A stretch of 64,000 nt of DNA from Bacteriovoracaceae bacterium (GTDB taxonomy: Bacteria; Bdellovibrionota; Bacteriovoracia; Bacteriovoracales; Bacteriovoracaceae). The position numbers were made by a program, and so were the translations under genes. Below the pieces are notes generated by a model. The model worked only from the letters and a program-made list of their open reading frames with translations, was not told the origin of the DNA and did not search any database. The stretch spans positions 62,001 through 126,000 of the forward strand of contig JAMPXB010000001.1 of assembly GCA_023701435.1 (NCBI GenBank). The letters are read 5' to 3'. The stretch's first letter is position 1; each line of letters begins with the position of its first letter. Below are positions 1-8,535 of this stretch, piece after piece.

Positions 1-57
1 ACCAAGACCTTTGTTTGCGAGTTCAAATGTTTTGCGGATGAGTTCTTCGTGGGTCAT
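1..57 (-). CDS. N-terminus of a probable deaminase (RibD/TadA-like), partial
   Basis: Only the first 19 codons are inside the window. The ATG at 57-55 overlaps the stop of the upstream recombinase-like gene as ATGA, so the two are probably co-transcribed and translationally coupled. The peptide begins MTHEELIRKTFELANKG and continues LG, which resembles the first helix of the cytidine/deoxycytidylate deaminase fold (RibD deaminase domains often read ELAKKGLG shortly before the zinc-site region). The zinc-binding His/Cys motifs lie outside the window, so the family call is an inference from a very short segment. Confidence 0.35.
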   Translation of the reverse strand, partial: MTHEELIRKTFELANKGLG

Positions 58-998
58 TCTTCTTCCTCAATTTCCTGAAAGACCATAGCTATCGGATATT
101 TGGAGAGTTCTTCGAGGTAGAGTTCCATGGAGTAACTTGGTGTCACCCCCAACCATTCTTTAATGGTCGAGTGATTGATATTCATATTGAGCCACTTAAA
201 AATGCAAGACTGTCTAAGGGACTTGGCGGTCATGTCATTTTTTAATTCACGACGGAGTTCTTCAAAGAAAAGTTCAGTTCCGCGCGGAGAGATTCCTCCG
301 GAGAGAACTTTGTAAGGATTGGCATTGAAAAGGAGCTCATCCATTTCCTTATTTTCTTGATTTAAATATTCCAAGCGAAGATTCTGATAAATTTTAAAGT
401 CTTCATTAAAAACGGCCGGCAGGGGAATAGAGTAAGGATCCCGTTTAGGATGCTCCACCAGAACTCGAAAACCATGTTTATCTTTTAAGATGCTCTCAAA
501 GCTTAATTTGGCCAGATCCGAGACCTTTAATCCAGAACCATAAATGAGATGGAAAATAATAACATTTCGGCAATTGACCAGGCGGGAGAGTCCGTCTGAT
601 TCTTTTTCTCTTCTCTTGAGTATCTGATAGGTCTTGAGCACTTCCGGAAAAGGTGTGGGCTCCGGATTATCCAGTACTTTGGGAGAGACCGGCATCTTCT
701 TTAAAGGGTTCTCGGGAAAAATCTCCTGAGATAACAGGTAATCAAAAAATAACCGCAAGGCCTGGACTCTTCGTCTGACCGAATTGGGTGAGCCGTATTT
801 TTGATCCAGGTACTGAGAGTATTCCTGGACCTGGGTGCCGGTAAATGAGCGAATTTTTAAGTGCTGTTGCTTATCAATCAGGAAAGTATTAAAGCACTGA
901 AGGTCCGCCTTATAATTCTTGACGGTATTAAAGCTTTTTCCCTGACGTTCCAAGAGACGTAAAAACTCATGTTGCTTATCGATTAAATTCCATTCCAT
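54..998 (-). CDS. Tyrosine recombinase (XerC/XerD-like) lacking most catalytic residues
   Basis: A 314-residue protein with the two-domain layout of Xer recombinases: an N-terminal SAM-like core-binding domain (about 5-95) and a catalytic-fold domain (about 115-305). I chose the ATG at 998 because CGGAGC precedes it; upstream in-frame starts would run into the divergent ABC-F gene. The expected R-K-H-R-H-Y set is largely gone: GSGLKVSDL has Lys158 where Arg is expected, SLRQS keeps Arg262 but has Lys259 in the first His position, and LGV has Val285 for the second His. A hairpin Lys near 185 and a candidate nucleophile Tyr294 remain. It may have lost recombination and kept DNA binding. A canonical Xer protein would have to lie elsewhere in the genome. 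Confidence 0.75.
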   Translation of the reverse strand: MEWNLIDKQHEFLRLLERQGKSFNTVKNYKADLQCFNTFLIDKQQHLKIRSFTGTQVQEYSQYLDQKYGSPNSVRRRVQALRLFFDYLLSQEIFPENPLKKMPVSPKVLDNPEPTPFPEVLKTYQILKRREKESDGLSRLVNCRNVIIFHLIYGSGLKVSDLAKLSFESILKDKHGFRVLVEHPKRDPYSIPLPAVFNEDFKIYQNLRLEYLNQENKEMDELLFNANPYKVLSGGISPRGTELFFEELRRELKNDMTAKSLRQSCIFKWLNMNINHSTIKEWLGVTPSYSMELYLEELSKYPIAMVFQEIEEEE

Positions 999-1071
999 AG
1001 CTCCGTATATTACGAAAAAGGCTTGGATATGTATAGCATTTCCGCTACTCTGCTGACTTGTCGGAGGCATG

Positions 1072-2682
1072 ATGATTACTGTAGCAAATTTAACCAAATC
1101 TTATGGTGGGCAAGTTCTTTATCAAGGAGGCTCATTTTTTATTGGGCCGGGTGAAAAAGTCGGTTTAGTGGGACCCAATGGTGCCGGTAAAACCTCTCTG
1201 TTCCGTCTTATCACTGGTGAAGAGAGACCAGATTCAGGTTCAATTGATTATCCTAAAAGCTTACGTCTTTGTTACTTCTCGCAGAATGTGGGAGAGCTCA
1301 AAGGCCGCAGTGCGCTTGAAGAAGTCATTCATGGAAACGTCCGTCTGGGATTTTTAAAAACAGAAATTGCAAAAATTGAAAAGGCTCTGGAAGAGGGTGA
1401 ATATTCTGATGAGATGCTGGAAAAACTCGGTGATTATCAGACGGAATTTGAAAAACTTGGTGGCTACGATATTGAATATCAGGCAGCGGAAGTTTTGACT
1501 GGTTTGGGTATTATGCCGGAAGACCAACAGCGTCCGGTGGAGTCTTTCTCCGGTGGTTGGAAAATGCGTATCGCTTTGGCCAAAGTTCTGGCCCAAAGAC
1601 CGGAATTCATCTTGATGGATGAGCCTACCAACTATCTTGATCTTGAATCAATTATCTGGCTTGAAAACTGGCTAAAGAACTTCAAGGGTGCCGTCTTTAT
1701 GACCAGTCACGATCGTGACTTCATGAACAGTATTGTGAAGAAAGTGGTGGAAGTTAATCATAAGACCATTACTGTTTATTCCGGAAACTACGATTACTAC
1801 GTAAAAGAAAGAGAAATCCGTCGCGAGCAGCTGGTGGCCAGTTCTGAACGTCAGGAAGCGATGTTGAAAAAAGAAGAAGAGTTCATTGCTAAATTTGCCG
1901 CCCGTGCTTCTCATGCGGCCCAGGTTCAGTCTCGAGTAAAAAAATTAGATAAGATCGAAAGAATTGAAGTTATGCCTGAAGATCAGGCGATTAGTTTTGA
2001 GTTCCCGAAGCCTCCTCGCTCCGGAAACGATGTGGTCAAGATGGATAATCTGGCCAAGGTCTGGTTCACACCGGAAGGCAAAGAGAAAAAAGTTTTCTCC
2101 GGCGTCTCAGGTCTGGTGAAGCGCCTTGAAAGAGTTGCCGTGGTGGGTGTTAACGGGGCCGGTAAATCAACCTTGTTAAAGGTCATCAGCGGTCTTACCG
2201 AGGCAACGGATGGCAAGGCCGTCATTGGTGCGAATGTGGAGATCGGTTACTTTTCTCAGTACTCCATGGATGTTTTAAATCCAAATAAAACGGTCTTTGA
2301 AGAAGTGCGGGACCGGGTAAAGGATAAGTCTGACGGATTCATGCGAAACCTTCTGGCCGCCTTCCTATTCCGTGGCGACGACGTGGAAAAGAAAGTTTCG
2401 GTGCTCTCGGGCGGGGAAAAATCCCGTTTGATTCTGGCGACCATTCTGACTAACCCATGTAATCTGCTCATCCTCGATGAGCCTACCAACCACTTGGATA
2501 TTCGTAGCCGGGAAGTGCTGATTGATGCACTTAAGGCCTATGAAGGCACCATTTTAATCGTTTCCCACGATCGTCACTTTTTGAAACAGCTGACAACTCA
2601 AGTTGCAGAAGTGAATAAGGGAGGCGTAACATTTTATCCAGGCACTTACGCTGAATATTTAGCAACGGTTGGAGATCACTAA
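1072..2682 (+). CDS. ABC-F family ATPase (Uup/EttA/YkpA type)
   Basis: A 536-residue soluble protein with two ABC ATPase domains and no membrane segment. Domain 1 has Walker A GPNGAGKTS (about 34-42), signature SFSGGWKMR (about 160) and Walker B LMDEPTNYLDL. The inter-domain linker is charged and helical (KKEEEFIAKF, then ARASHAAQVQSR). Domain 2 has Walker A GVNGAGKST, signature LSGGEKSRL and Walker B LILDEPTNHLDI. ABC-F proteins bind the ribosomal E site and act in translation or antibiotic protection; which subtype this is cannot be decided here. Two in-frame ATGs lie at 1069 and 1072. GGAGG at 1063-1067 is spaced better for 1072. It is divergent from the recombinase-like gene. Confidence 0.93.
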   Translation: MITVANLTKSYGGQVLYQGGSFFIGPGEKVGLVGPNGAGKTSLFRLITGEERPDSGSIDYPKSLRLCYFSQNVGELKGRSALEEVIHGNVRLGFLKTEIAKIEKALEEGEYSDEMLEKLGDYQTEFEKLGGYDIEYQAAEVLTGLGIMPEDQQRPVESFSGGWKMRIALAKVLAQRPEFILMDEPTNYLDLESIIWLENWLKNFKGAVFMTSHDRDFMNSIVKKVVEVNHKTITVYSGNYDYYVKEREIRREQLVASSERQEAMLKKEEEFIAKFAARASHAAQVQSRVKKLDKIERIEVMPEDQAISFEFPKPPRSGNDVVKMDNLAKVWFTPEGKEKKVFSGVSGLVKRLERVAVVGVNGAGKSTLLKVISGLTEATDGKAVIGANVEIGYFSQYSMDVLNPNKTVFEEVRDRVKDKSDGFMRNLLAAFLFRGDDVEKKVSVLSGGEKSRLILATILTNPCNLLILDEPTNHLDIRSREVLIDALKAYEGTILIVSHDRHFLKQLTTQVAEVNKGGVTFYPGTYAEYLATVGDH

Positions 2683-2696
2683 AGGCCAATAAAGTC

Positions 2697-3027
2697 ATGC
2701 TTAATCCGAATCAAATTCTTCTTCAAGAAGGGGATCATTCAAGTAGCATGTACTGGGTGCAAAGTGGGCAGCTTGTAGTGACTAAGAAACGCGGTAATGA
2801 AGAAGTGGTTTTGGCCACATTTACAGCGGAGAATTGGTAGGGGAAATCTCTTTCCTGGATCAAGAGGCCCGTAGTGCACTGTTAAGGCAGTTACGGACTG
2901 TGATCTGATTGAGATTCCCCAAGCGGCCATTGAGACGATTTATAATACTCAACCTAAATGGCTTGAAATTTTGGTTTTGACCCTGGCCGAGCGTCTTCGT
3001 AAGGTTAATGCCCGAATAAAGATCTAG
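2697..3027 (+). pseudogene. Cyclic-nucleotide-binding-domain protein, broken by two frameshifts
   Basis: Reading from the ATG at 2697 gives a clear cNMP-binding fold start (LLQEGDHSSSMYWVQSGQLV) but stops at 2838. Dropping one base near 2826-2828 continues the domain in another frame with the phosphate-binding-cassette-like GELVGEISFLDQEARSA. A second one-base shift near 2877 restores TVKAVTDCDLIEIP and a helical end (LAERLRKVNARIKI) to a TAG at 3025-3027. Repaired, this is a stand-alone cNBD of about 110 residues with no DNA-binding domain. Both lesions look like single-base deletions. It follows the ABC-F gene by 14 nt, with AAGG upstream. It is either a real decaying gene or two sequencing errors. 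Confidence 0.8.
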
Positions 3028-3172
3028 TATCTAAACAAATTACGCATTGCGAAATGGTAAAAATTTGCATAGTCTTCTAAGTTCGTTGCGAAACGGACGC
3101 AAAACCATTAGAACTCTTTTCACTGTAATATTTTAATTTTGCTGAAGCTCTTCGAGGGACTTCAGATAGACG

Positions 3173-3182
3173 ACCTTAAGGT
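3173..3182 (+). promoter_or_regulatory. Palindrome overlapping the rnc Shine-Dalgarno
   Basis: ACCTTAAGGT is a perfect 10-bp palindrome whose right half supplies the AAGGTG ribosome-binding site 5-10 nt before the rnc ATG. RNase III genes are often autoregulated through leader structures, but only a short local hairpin is visible here. A second weak hairpin (TGAAG and CTTCA arms, about 3143-3164) lies just upstream. The rest of 3028-3172 shows no gene. Confidence 0.3.
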
Positions 3183-3187
3183 GATAT

Positions 3188-3937
3188 ATGTCACGACCTC
3201 GCTTACATCAATTGCTCGCTACTGTGTTTGAAACCAAAGATGCCCAACTGGTTTCAAATCTTTTCCAGCACGAAGACTTTGATCAATTCATGAAGAGATT
3301 CTCTCTTGTGATACCAAGACCTGAACTGGCCCAGGCCTTTACCCATACATCTTTTTCTCATGAGTTTAACTATCCTCATCAGGAGCAGTTGGAGTTTTTG
3401 GGAGATTCAGTCCTGAGCCTCATCTTAACCGAAGAGCTTTTTAAAAGATTCCCCCAGGAAAAAGAGGGACATCTTTCAAAGCTCAGAAGTGCTCTGGTTA
3501 ATGAGAAGAGTCTGGCCCTGATGGCCAATGCTCTGGAATTAAGTGAACTCATCATTGTCGGCAAGGGCGAGTATATCAAGAAGTTATATCTGGAAGACAC
3601 GGTGCTGGCCGATACCTTTGAGGCGCTGCTCGCCCAAATCTATCGTCATCACGGTTTTGAGTTTACCAGAGAACTGTTTTTATCCTGGTTAAACGAATAT
3701 ATTCCGGAAGCTTTTAATCAAAACTTTCTCGATCAATTCGATGCCAAATCAAAGCTTCAGGAAAAAGTATTGGCAAAATATAAAAAGCTTCCGCGCTACA
3801 GCTCCACCGATAAAGGTGACCAGTTTGAAATCACTCTTTGGATCAACGATGTGGCCCAAATGAGCGGAGTTTTTCCCTCGAAAAAGTCCGGTGAAAAAGC
3901 ACTGGCCCAGGAAGTATTAAAGAAAGGTCTTATTTAA
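3188..3937 (+). CDS. rnc: Ribonuclease III
   Basis: A 249-residue double-stranded-RNA endonuclease of standard length, used in rRNA and mRNA processing. The RNase III domain carries the signature EQLEFLGDSVL (Glu69, Asp73) and the second acidic pair in LADTFEALL (Asp142, Glu145). A double-stranded-RNA-binding domain follows from about residue 184 (DAKSKLQEKVLAKYKKLP) to the end, including a basic SGEKALAQEVLKK helix. The gene starts the run rnc-era-der, and rnc-era is a widely conserved pair. The ATG at 3188 follows AAGGTG. Confidence 0.96.
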   Translation: MSRPRLHQLLATVFETKDAQLVSNLFQHEDFDQFMKRFSLVIPRPELAQAFTHTSFSHEFNYPHQEQLEFLGDSVLSLILTEELFKRFPQEKEGHLSKLRSALVNEKSLALMANALELSELIIVGKGEYIKKLYLEDTVLADTFEALLAQIYRHHGFEFTRELFLSWLNEYIPEAFNQNFLDQFDAKSKLQEKVLAKYKKLPRYSSTDKGDQFEITLWINDVAQMSGVFPSKKSGEKALAQEVLKKGLI

Positions 3938-3946
3938 GGAGAAAAT

Positions 3947-4915
3947 ATGTTAATTGAAAATCAACATCCCCATAACAAAGCGATCATGATTGCCGTTCTT
4001 GGGAAACCCAATGTTGGAAAAAGTTCCTTCATCAATCATCTCATGGGATTTGACCTGACGATTGTAAGTTCGAAGCCTCAGACGACAAGAAACCAGTTCC
4101 ACTGTGCTTTCACGATTGACCGTACTGAAGTTGTTCTCGTAGACACTCCGGGAGTTCACTCTACTGCCCAGGAATTAAATAAGCGCATGAACGGTCAGGC
4201 CCAGATGGGTGCTGAAGGTGTGGACTTAAACTTTGTGCTCGTTGATTTAACCACTGATGTGGTTGCTGAATTCAAAGACTTTCTGAAAAACTTTGAACTT
4301 CCTCTTTCCCGCACTTGGATTATTTTCACCAAGGCCGATCTGGTTAAGAAAGAAGAGCTAAACCTTGCTCCAGCTCTGGTAAAACTCCAGGAGCTGTGTC
4401 CTTCTATTGAAAAGCATTTTGTGATCTCGTCAAAAGACGGCCACAACATTCACGAGCTCACTGGTGCCATCGCCGATGCCGCTCAAAGTGCCCCGCACCT
4501 TTATCCGGGTGGCGACGCTTCCAATATGAATGAGCGCTTTTTTGTGACTGAATACATCCGCGAGCAGGCCTTCCGTCTTTTAAAGGAAGAGCTTCCTTAT
4601 GAAATAGCTGTGATCATTGATGAATACAAAGACATTAAGAAAAAAGATGAAGAGGCGATCCCTGAGGCCCATATTTCGGCCTCTATTCTGGTGAACCGTC
4701 CTTCTCAGCGTGCCATCGTTGTTGGCCGTGGCGGATCGATTATTAAAGAAATCGGGGTCAATGCCAGAAAGAAGATTGAAGCGATGATCGGCGGTAAGGT
4801 TCACTTGAACCTTCACGTGAAAGTTTCACCTAAATGGTTTAACAATAACTACGTACTAGATGAAATCGGACTCCCTCGTACTCAGAAGTCCACGCGTGTG
4901 TGGAGGAAAAAATGA
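3947..4915 (+). CDS. era: GTPase Era, 30S ribosome assembly
   Basis: A 322-residue GTPase with a C-terminal KH domain that binds the 3' end of 16S rRNA. G1 is GKPNVGKSS, the G2 Thr lies in the KPQTTRN stretch, G3 is DTPG and G5 is SSK. G4 reads TKAD instead of the usual NKxD, a tolerated Asn-to-Thr variant. The KH signature VVGRGGSIIKEIG lies near residues 264-276, followed by LHVKVSPKW as in other Era proteins. A strong AAGGAG lies 5 nt before the ATG. The last four bases (ATGA) overlap the start of der. Confidence 0.96.
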   Translation: MLIENQHPHNKAIMIAVLGKPNVGKSSFINHLMGFDLTIVSSKPQTTRNQFHCAFTIDRTEVVLVDTPGVHSTAQELNKRMNGQAQMGAEGVDLNFVLVDLTTDVVAEFKDFLKNFELPLSRTWIIFTKADLVKKEELNLAPALVKLQELCPSIEKHFVISSKDGHNIHELTGAIADAAQSAPHLYPGGDASNMNERFFVTEYIREQAFRLLKEELPYEIAVIIDEYKDIKKKDEEAIPEAHISASILVNRPSQRAIVVGRGGSIIKEIGVNARKKIEAMIGGKVHLNLHVKVSPKWFNNNYVLDEIGLPRTQKSTRVWRKK

Positions 4916-6771
4916 ACCAAAGATCTATGGTGGTCTCCATTATTGGAAGACCGAACGTCGGGAAGAGCACAATCTTTAACCGACTGATGAAAAAACAACA
5001 CCTGGCCATGACTCATGACCAGCCAGGAGTGACCCGTGACCGTCACTACGGCATTCTTAAATTGGAAGAAGTGGTAGAAGGTACCGAGCTTAAGGAAGAT
5101 ATCATTTTGGTTGATACCGGTGGTTTTTATCCGGATAAAATTGAGATCGATACCCATAAGAAGAAAAACAATGTTGATCCGTTCTTCAACATTATGGCCG
5201 ACCACGCCAAGCTTGCCATTAATGAGTCGGATCTGGTGCTCTTTATCGTGGACGTTCGTGAAGGACTGCTGCCATTTGATAAAGGCATTTGCGACTATAT
5301 CAAATCGACCAAGAAGCCTTTCTGGTTGGTGATGAACAAGTTTGACACCGAAAAGCAGGAAGGAGATCAGTATGATTTCTATACCCTGGGTCTGGATGAA
5401 GACGACATGCTGAGAGTTTCGGCCGAGCATAACCGTGGATTCTATGATCTTCGTGAGAAGCTTTTAATAAACGCCACTAAATTTAAAGAGTCAGAGCTTG
5501 CTAAAAGTGTTGATGGCCACCTTCAAAATGGCGTCAAGCCCAGAAACGACGTGGTTGCTTCTGTAGCGATCATTGGTGCTCCTAATGCCGGTAAATCAAC
5601 TCTTTTGAATTGTCTGGTAGGTGCTCAGCGCGCCCTGGTTTCTGAAATAGCAGGAACTACCGTTGATCCGATTGAAGGTTATATTGACCTGTACTTCGGT
5701 CCGGATGTGGAGATGCTAACCACTCGTGACAATCAGTTCCGCAAAGACAATGAAGAGATGTTTGAGGAATTGAAGCGCTTCCAGGAATCGGGAGATGTGG
5801 ATCTCAATATTTCGGTTGATGAAGAAGACCTGACCGAAGAAGAAAAGAAAATCTACGTTGAATTCGGCCAGACAACGGAATCCACTTTTGATGAAGGTGA
5901 GGAAGATGACGTTGGTGCTGGATCAGATTTTAGTTTTGATGAATCTAACACCGGTCCTGATTATTTCTCTGAAAAAGAAATTCTGGGAGAGATCGAGAAG
6001 AACTGGGATAACACATCGGAAGAAGAAGTGGCGGATCTCGAGTTCGCTCAGTACATCAACCGTTGGCGCTCTATTAAGCTCGTTGATACTGCCGGTATCA
6101 GAAAGTCTAAACTCGTTGAAGGCTTTATTGAAACTCAGAGTGTTTACCGATCACTTCGCTCCATCACAGAATCAGACATTGTGCTTTTCATGATTGATTC
6201 CACTTTAGGAATCACTCACCAGGATCGTCGTCTGTGTGATATCGCTTTGGAGAAAGGTAAATCTGTCATCATCTGTTTAAACAAGATCGATCTTTTAAAA
6301 GAGACTTTCGCTGATCAGAAGAAAAAGAAAGAGTGGCTGGAAAATCTTCGCGATGAAGTGCCTTGGCTGAGCTTTTGCCAGCTGGTGACCATCTCTGCTC
6401 AGAAAAACAGAAATATCAATTATCTTCGTGAAGCAGTTAAACGCACCATCGTGGTTCGTAACCGAAAGATCCCAACAGGTGCTTTGAACCGTTGTTTACT
6501 TCAGCTCACTGACCGAAATCCGGTTGTGGTCAAAAAGACCAGTGGAACGAAGTTTAAGGTTAAGTACGCTTCCATGCTTAAAACCAGCCCTCCGACTTTC
6601 CTGCTCTTTAGTAACAAGTCTCAGGGGATTCCTGAAAACTACCGCCGCTATTTGATCAATGGTCTGAGAAAAGAATTTGACCTGACAAATACGCCGGTCC
6701 ACTTGATTTTCCGAACTTCTACCGACATAGAGCGCCGAATGCGCAAGGTGGAGAAGAAAAAGTCCAAGTAA
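4912..6771 (+). CDS. der: GTPase Der (EngA) with a large acidic insertion in the second G domain
   Basis: A double-GTPase for 50S assembly, normally near 490 residues but 619 here. G domain 1 has GRPNVGKST, DTGG and MNKFD. G domain 2 has GAPNAGKST, the switch segment GTTVDP, DTAG and LNKID, followed by the C-terminal KH-like domain (SGTKFKVKYASM). Between switch I and DTAG of domain 2 (nt about 5697-6060) there are about 120 extra residues, rich in Asp, Glu and Ser, where ordinary Der proteins have a few residues. The ATG at 4912 overlaps the era stop and has GGAGG 5 nt upstream. The longer reading from a GTG at 4900 is not needed. Confidence 0.95.
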   Translation: MNQRSMVVSIIGRPNVGKSTIFNRLMKKQHLAMTHDQPGVTRDRHYGILKLEEVVEGTELKEDIILVDTGGFYPDKIEIDTHKKKNNVDPFFNIMADHAKLAINESDLVLFIVDVREGLLPFDKGICDYIKSTKKPFWLVMNKFDTEKQEGDQYDFYTLGLDEDDMLRVSAEHNRGFYDLREKLLINATKFKESELAKSVDGHLQNGVKPRNDVVASVAIIGAPNAGKSTLLNCLVGAQRALVSEIAGTTVDPIEGYIDLYFGPDVEMLTTRDNQFRKDNEEMFEELKRFQESGDVDLNISVDEEDLTEEEKKIYVEFGQTTESTFDEGEEDDVGAGSDFSFDESNTGPDYFSEKEILGEIEKNWDNTSEEEVADLEFAQYINRWRSIKLVDTAGIRKSKLVEGFIETQSVYRSLRSITESDIVLFMIDSTLGITHQDRRLCDIALEKGKSVIICLNKIDLLKETFADQKKKKEWLENLRDEVPWLSFCQLVTISAQKNRNINYLREAVKRTIVVRNRKIPTGALNRCLLQLTDRNPVVVKKTSGTKFKVKYASMLKTSPPTFLLFSNKSQGIPENYRRYLINGLRKEFDLTNTPVHLIFRTSTDIERRMRKVEKKKSK

Positions 6772-6791
6772 GTCTTAAAAAATATCTATTG

Positions 6792-6826
6792 AAATGCCTC
6801 CGATATCTCATCGGGGGCATTTTTGT
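6792..6826 (+). terminator. Intrinsic terminator after der
   Basis: The arms AAATGCCTCCGAT and ATCGGGGGCATTT, with one G-U pair, enclose a 5-nt loop and run into a T tract. It lies 20 nt after the der stop and closes the rnc-era-der unit. Confidence 0.85.
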
Positions 6827-6935
6827 CTTGAGTGTTCTGAAAAATTTACAAGGTCTATTGTAAGGCCCTGACAAGTATTATAAACCTCCTTGAATTCCAC
6901 CAAAAGCTATCCACGCTATATCTTCAAGGAGATGT

Positions 6936-7181
6936 ATGAAAACTCTTATCGTTTCACTTTTTTTATTATCAAGTTCCGCTTTCGCTTACAATATTGACAA
7001 CGACATCGACTATGTCAGCTGGTGCATGGATAATCAGGTAATGAGCAGTGACTCTAAGGGAAACAGTATTGTTCTTGCTGATTGTTCTAATGGAGCTGAG
7101 TATTTAGTTTGTAAACAGCAAACTACTTACATGGGAAGAAGACCTGTTATCGTTGCTACTTGTAAAAAACCGAAGCACTAA
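6936..7181 (+). CDS. Small secreted four-cysteine protein
   Basis: An 81-residue protein with a clear Sec signal peptide (MKTLIVSLFLLSSSAFA, cleavage about 17/18). The mature part of about 64 residues contains four Cys (in SWCMDN, LADCSN, LVCKQQ and VATCKK), which could form two disulfides in the periplasm or outside the cell, and it ends in a basic tail. AAGGAG precedes the ATG by 5 nt. The gene stands alone between two terminators. No family recognised. Confidence 0.8.
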   Translation: MKTLIVSLFLLSSSAFAYNIDNDIDYVSWCMDNQVMSSDSKGNSIVLADCSNGAEYLVCKQQTTYMGRRPVIVATCKKPKH

Positions 7182-7193
7182 TATTGTTCAAAG

Positions 7194-7228
7194 TTAAGTG
7201 GGGATAATATCCCCACTTAAATGTTTTT
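7194..7228 (+). terminator. Strong intrinsic terminator between convergent genes
   Basis: A perfect 12-bp stem (TTAAGTGGGGAT against ATCCCCACTTAA) with a 3-nt loop, followed on the plus strand by ATGTTTTT. It terminates the small secreted protein gene and may also act on the convergent barrel gene, whose stop is at 7230. Confidence 0.9.
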
Positions 7229-7229
7229 A

Positions 7230-8015
7230 TTACCAGGTAAAATTATAGGTGATCACCAGGGAAAAAACGTTTCCGGTGAGATCCTCAAAACCATAAGTAC
7301 TGTCCGGATCATCGGGAATCTGGCGGAAGTCCTGGGTGAATTTATCATAGAAGTTCACGACGTGATAAATTCCTTCCACACTGATATAGGACTGCTTAAG
7401 TTCCACCGGAAATTCCAAACCCATCCCAATACCAGTTCCGATCCCGCCGCCAGAATCTTTTGGGATTTCGCGGTCGATGAATTTACTGGTCTGGTACCAA
7501 TATTCTAAGCGGCCGATAAAGTGCGGGTTGGAATAAGTAATGGCCGTCCCAAGGTCGGTGGTGTCGATGTAATACTTATAACCCACAAAGACCCGGGAGT
7601 AATCAGTGACGACAGCACCAATGGGTCCCTGATCCGGATAACCGTTTACCACAGTGTCCAGAATCATGGTGTGCTTGGAGTATTCAATCCCTAGAGTGAT
7701 TGCTTTTTGGAAGTCTAAAAAATAATTTACGGATAAATGAAAGGTCGGATGATTGTCTTCGTAGGCCTTGCCACGGTTGCCGGTAAAAGTTGTAAACCCC
7801 CCACCTAGATTCACCGAGAAAAAGCGGCCATAGCGGTAGAAGCGCTCATCTTCCAGCACCTGGGCCGATTCCAGGTCTTCATTGAAGTCAGAGAAAATAT
7901 CACTGCCTGGGTTAAGATCGTCTTCGATCTCCTGCATGACCTGATCGCTGGATTGACCCAAAACAGTGAAGGGCAGGAGCATTGCAAATAAAAAGAGCGT
8001 TCGGTGAATCAACAT
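7230..8015 (-). CDS. Predicted outer-membrane beta-barrel protein
   Basis: 261 residues with a signal peptide (MLIHRTLFLFAMLLPFTVLG) and an acidic N-terminal linker (about 25-55). The rest consists of alternating amphipathic strands (FFSVNLGGGFTTF, FHLSVNYFLDF, RVFVGYKYYID, HFIGRLEYWYQ). It ends VFSLVITYNFTW, with the C-terminal aromatic residue typical of outer-membrane proteins. A Gly-rich stretch (DSGGGIGTGIGMG) lies near residue 190. It is transcribed after the neighbouring barrel gene with a 3-nt gap, so the two probably form an operon. Specific function unknown. Confidence 0.7.
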   Translation of the reverse strand: MLIHRTLFLFAMLLPFTVLGQSSDQVMQEIEDDLNPGSDIFSDFNEDLESAQVLEDERFYRYGRFFSVNLGGGFTTFTGNRGKAYEDNHPTFHLSVNYFLDFQKAITLGIEYSKHTMILDTVVNGYPDQGPIGAVVTDYSRVFVGYKYYIDTTDLGTAITYSNPHFIGRLEYWYQTSKFIDREIPKDSGGGIGTGIGMGLEFPVELKQSYISVEGIYHVVNFYDKFTQDFRQIPDDPDSTYGFEDLTGNVFSLVITYNFTW

Positions 8016-8018
8016 AAT

Positions 8019-8507
8019 TTATAGATAGAAGTGAACGGCAGCCTTCAAGAATTGGTCACCCAATGTCTGAAAGGTGGCCCCGTCTTCTGCATTTGCATTT
8101 CTGGCGGAAAGTCCGAACTCAAAAGAGAATCCGATGCTTTCTAGACCTGTGAGATGAAATTCAGTTCCGAGGGTACCATCAATTTGGTAACCGGATTTCA
8201 CTTTTTCTTCCTCATCTAAGTAATTTTCAGTGGCAAATAATCCTGCCATATAGAAATTAAGCTGTGGTTCGTCAAAAATGATGCGGTAGAACTTAATGCC
8301 AGCACCATAAAGCGTTTCATCTTCGTTGGACTTAAGACCCAAGAGTCCACCTAAGGCAAAGGTCTTACTCTGCTGGATCTTAAACGAGATGGCAGGAATG
8401 TCATTGGCCAATTGGTTAGTGGCGCCGATTCCCATTCGGCCGCGCAGATCCAAGGAATGGGCCTGAGTGGAAACAAAGAGGGCGCACAAGAGGAATAATT
8501 GCTTCAT
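8019..8507 (-). CDS. Small predicted outer-membrane beta-barrel protein
   Basis: 162 residues: signal peptide MKQLFLLCALFVSTQAHS, then repeated amphipathic strands (ALGGLLGLKS, LYGAGIKFYRI, LNFYMAGLFAT, GFSFEFGLSAR), ending in KAAVHFYL. The length and strand pattern fit an 8-stranded barrel. It is first in a two-gene unit with the next barrel gene and is divergent from the yfgM-like gene. No family recognised. Confidence 0.65.
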   Translation of the reverse strand: MKQLFLLCALFVSTQAHSLDLRGRMGIGATNQLANDIPAISFKIQQSKTFALGGLLGLKSNEDETLYGAGIKFYRIIFDEPQLNFYMAGLFATENYLDEEEKVKSGYQIDGTLGTEFHLTGLESIGFSFEFGLSARNANAEDGATFQTLGDQFLKAAVHFYL

Positions 8508-8535
8508 TCTTTAAGTCTAGGGAATCTTTTGATCT

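Noticed and set aside
4882-5430. 182-codon minus-strand ORF
   Set aside because: Antisense to the first G domain of der; codon pattern is explained by the real gene.
7221-7508. 95-codon plus-strand ORF
   Set aside because: Overlaps the beta-barrel gene on the other strand and starts inside the terminator stem.
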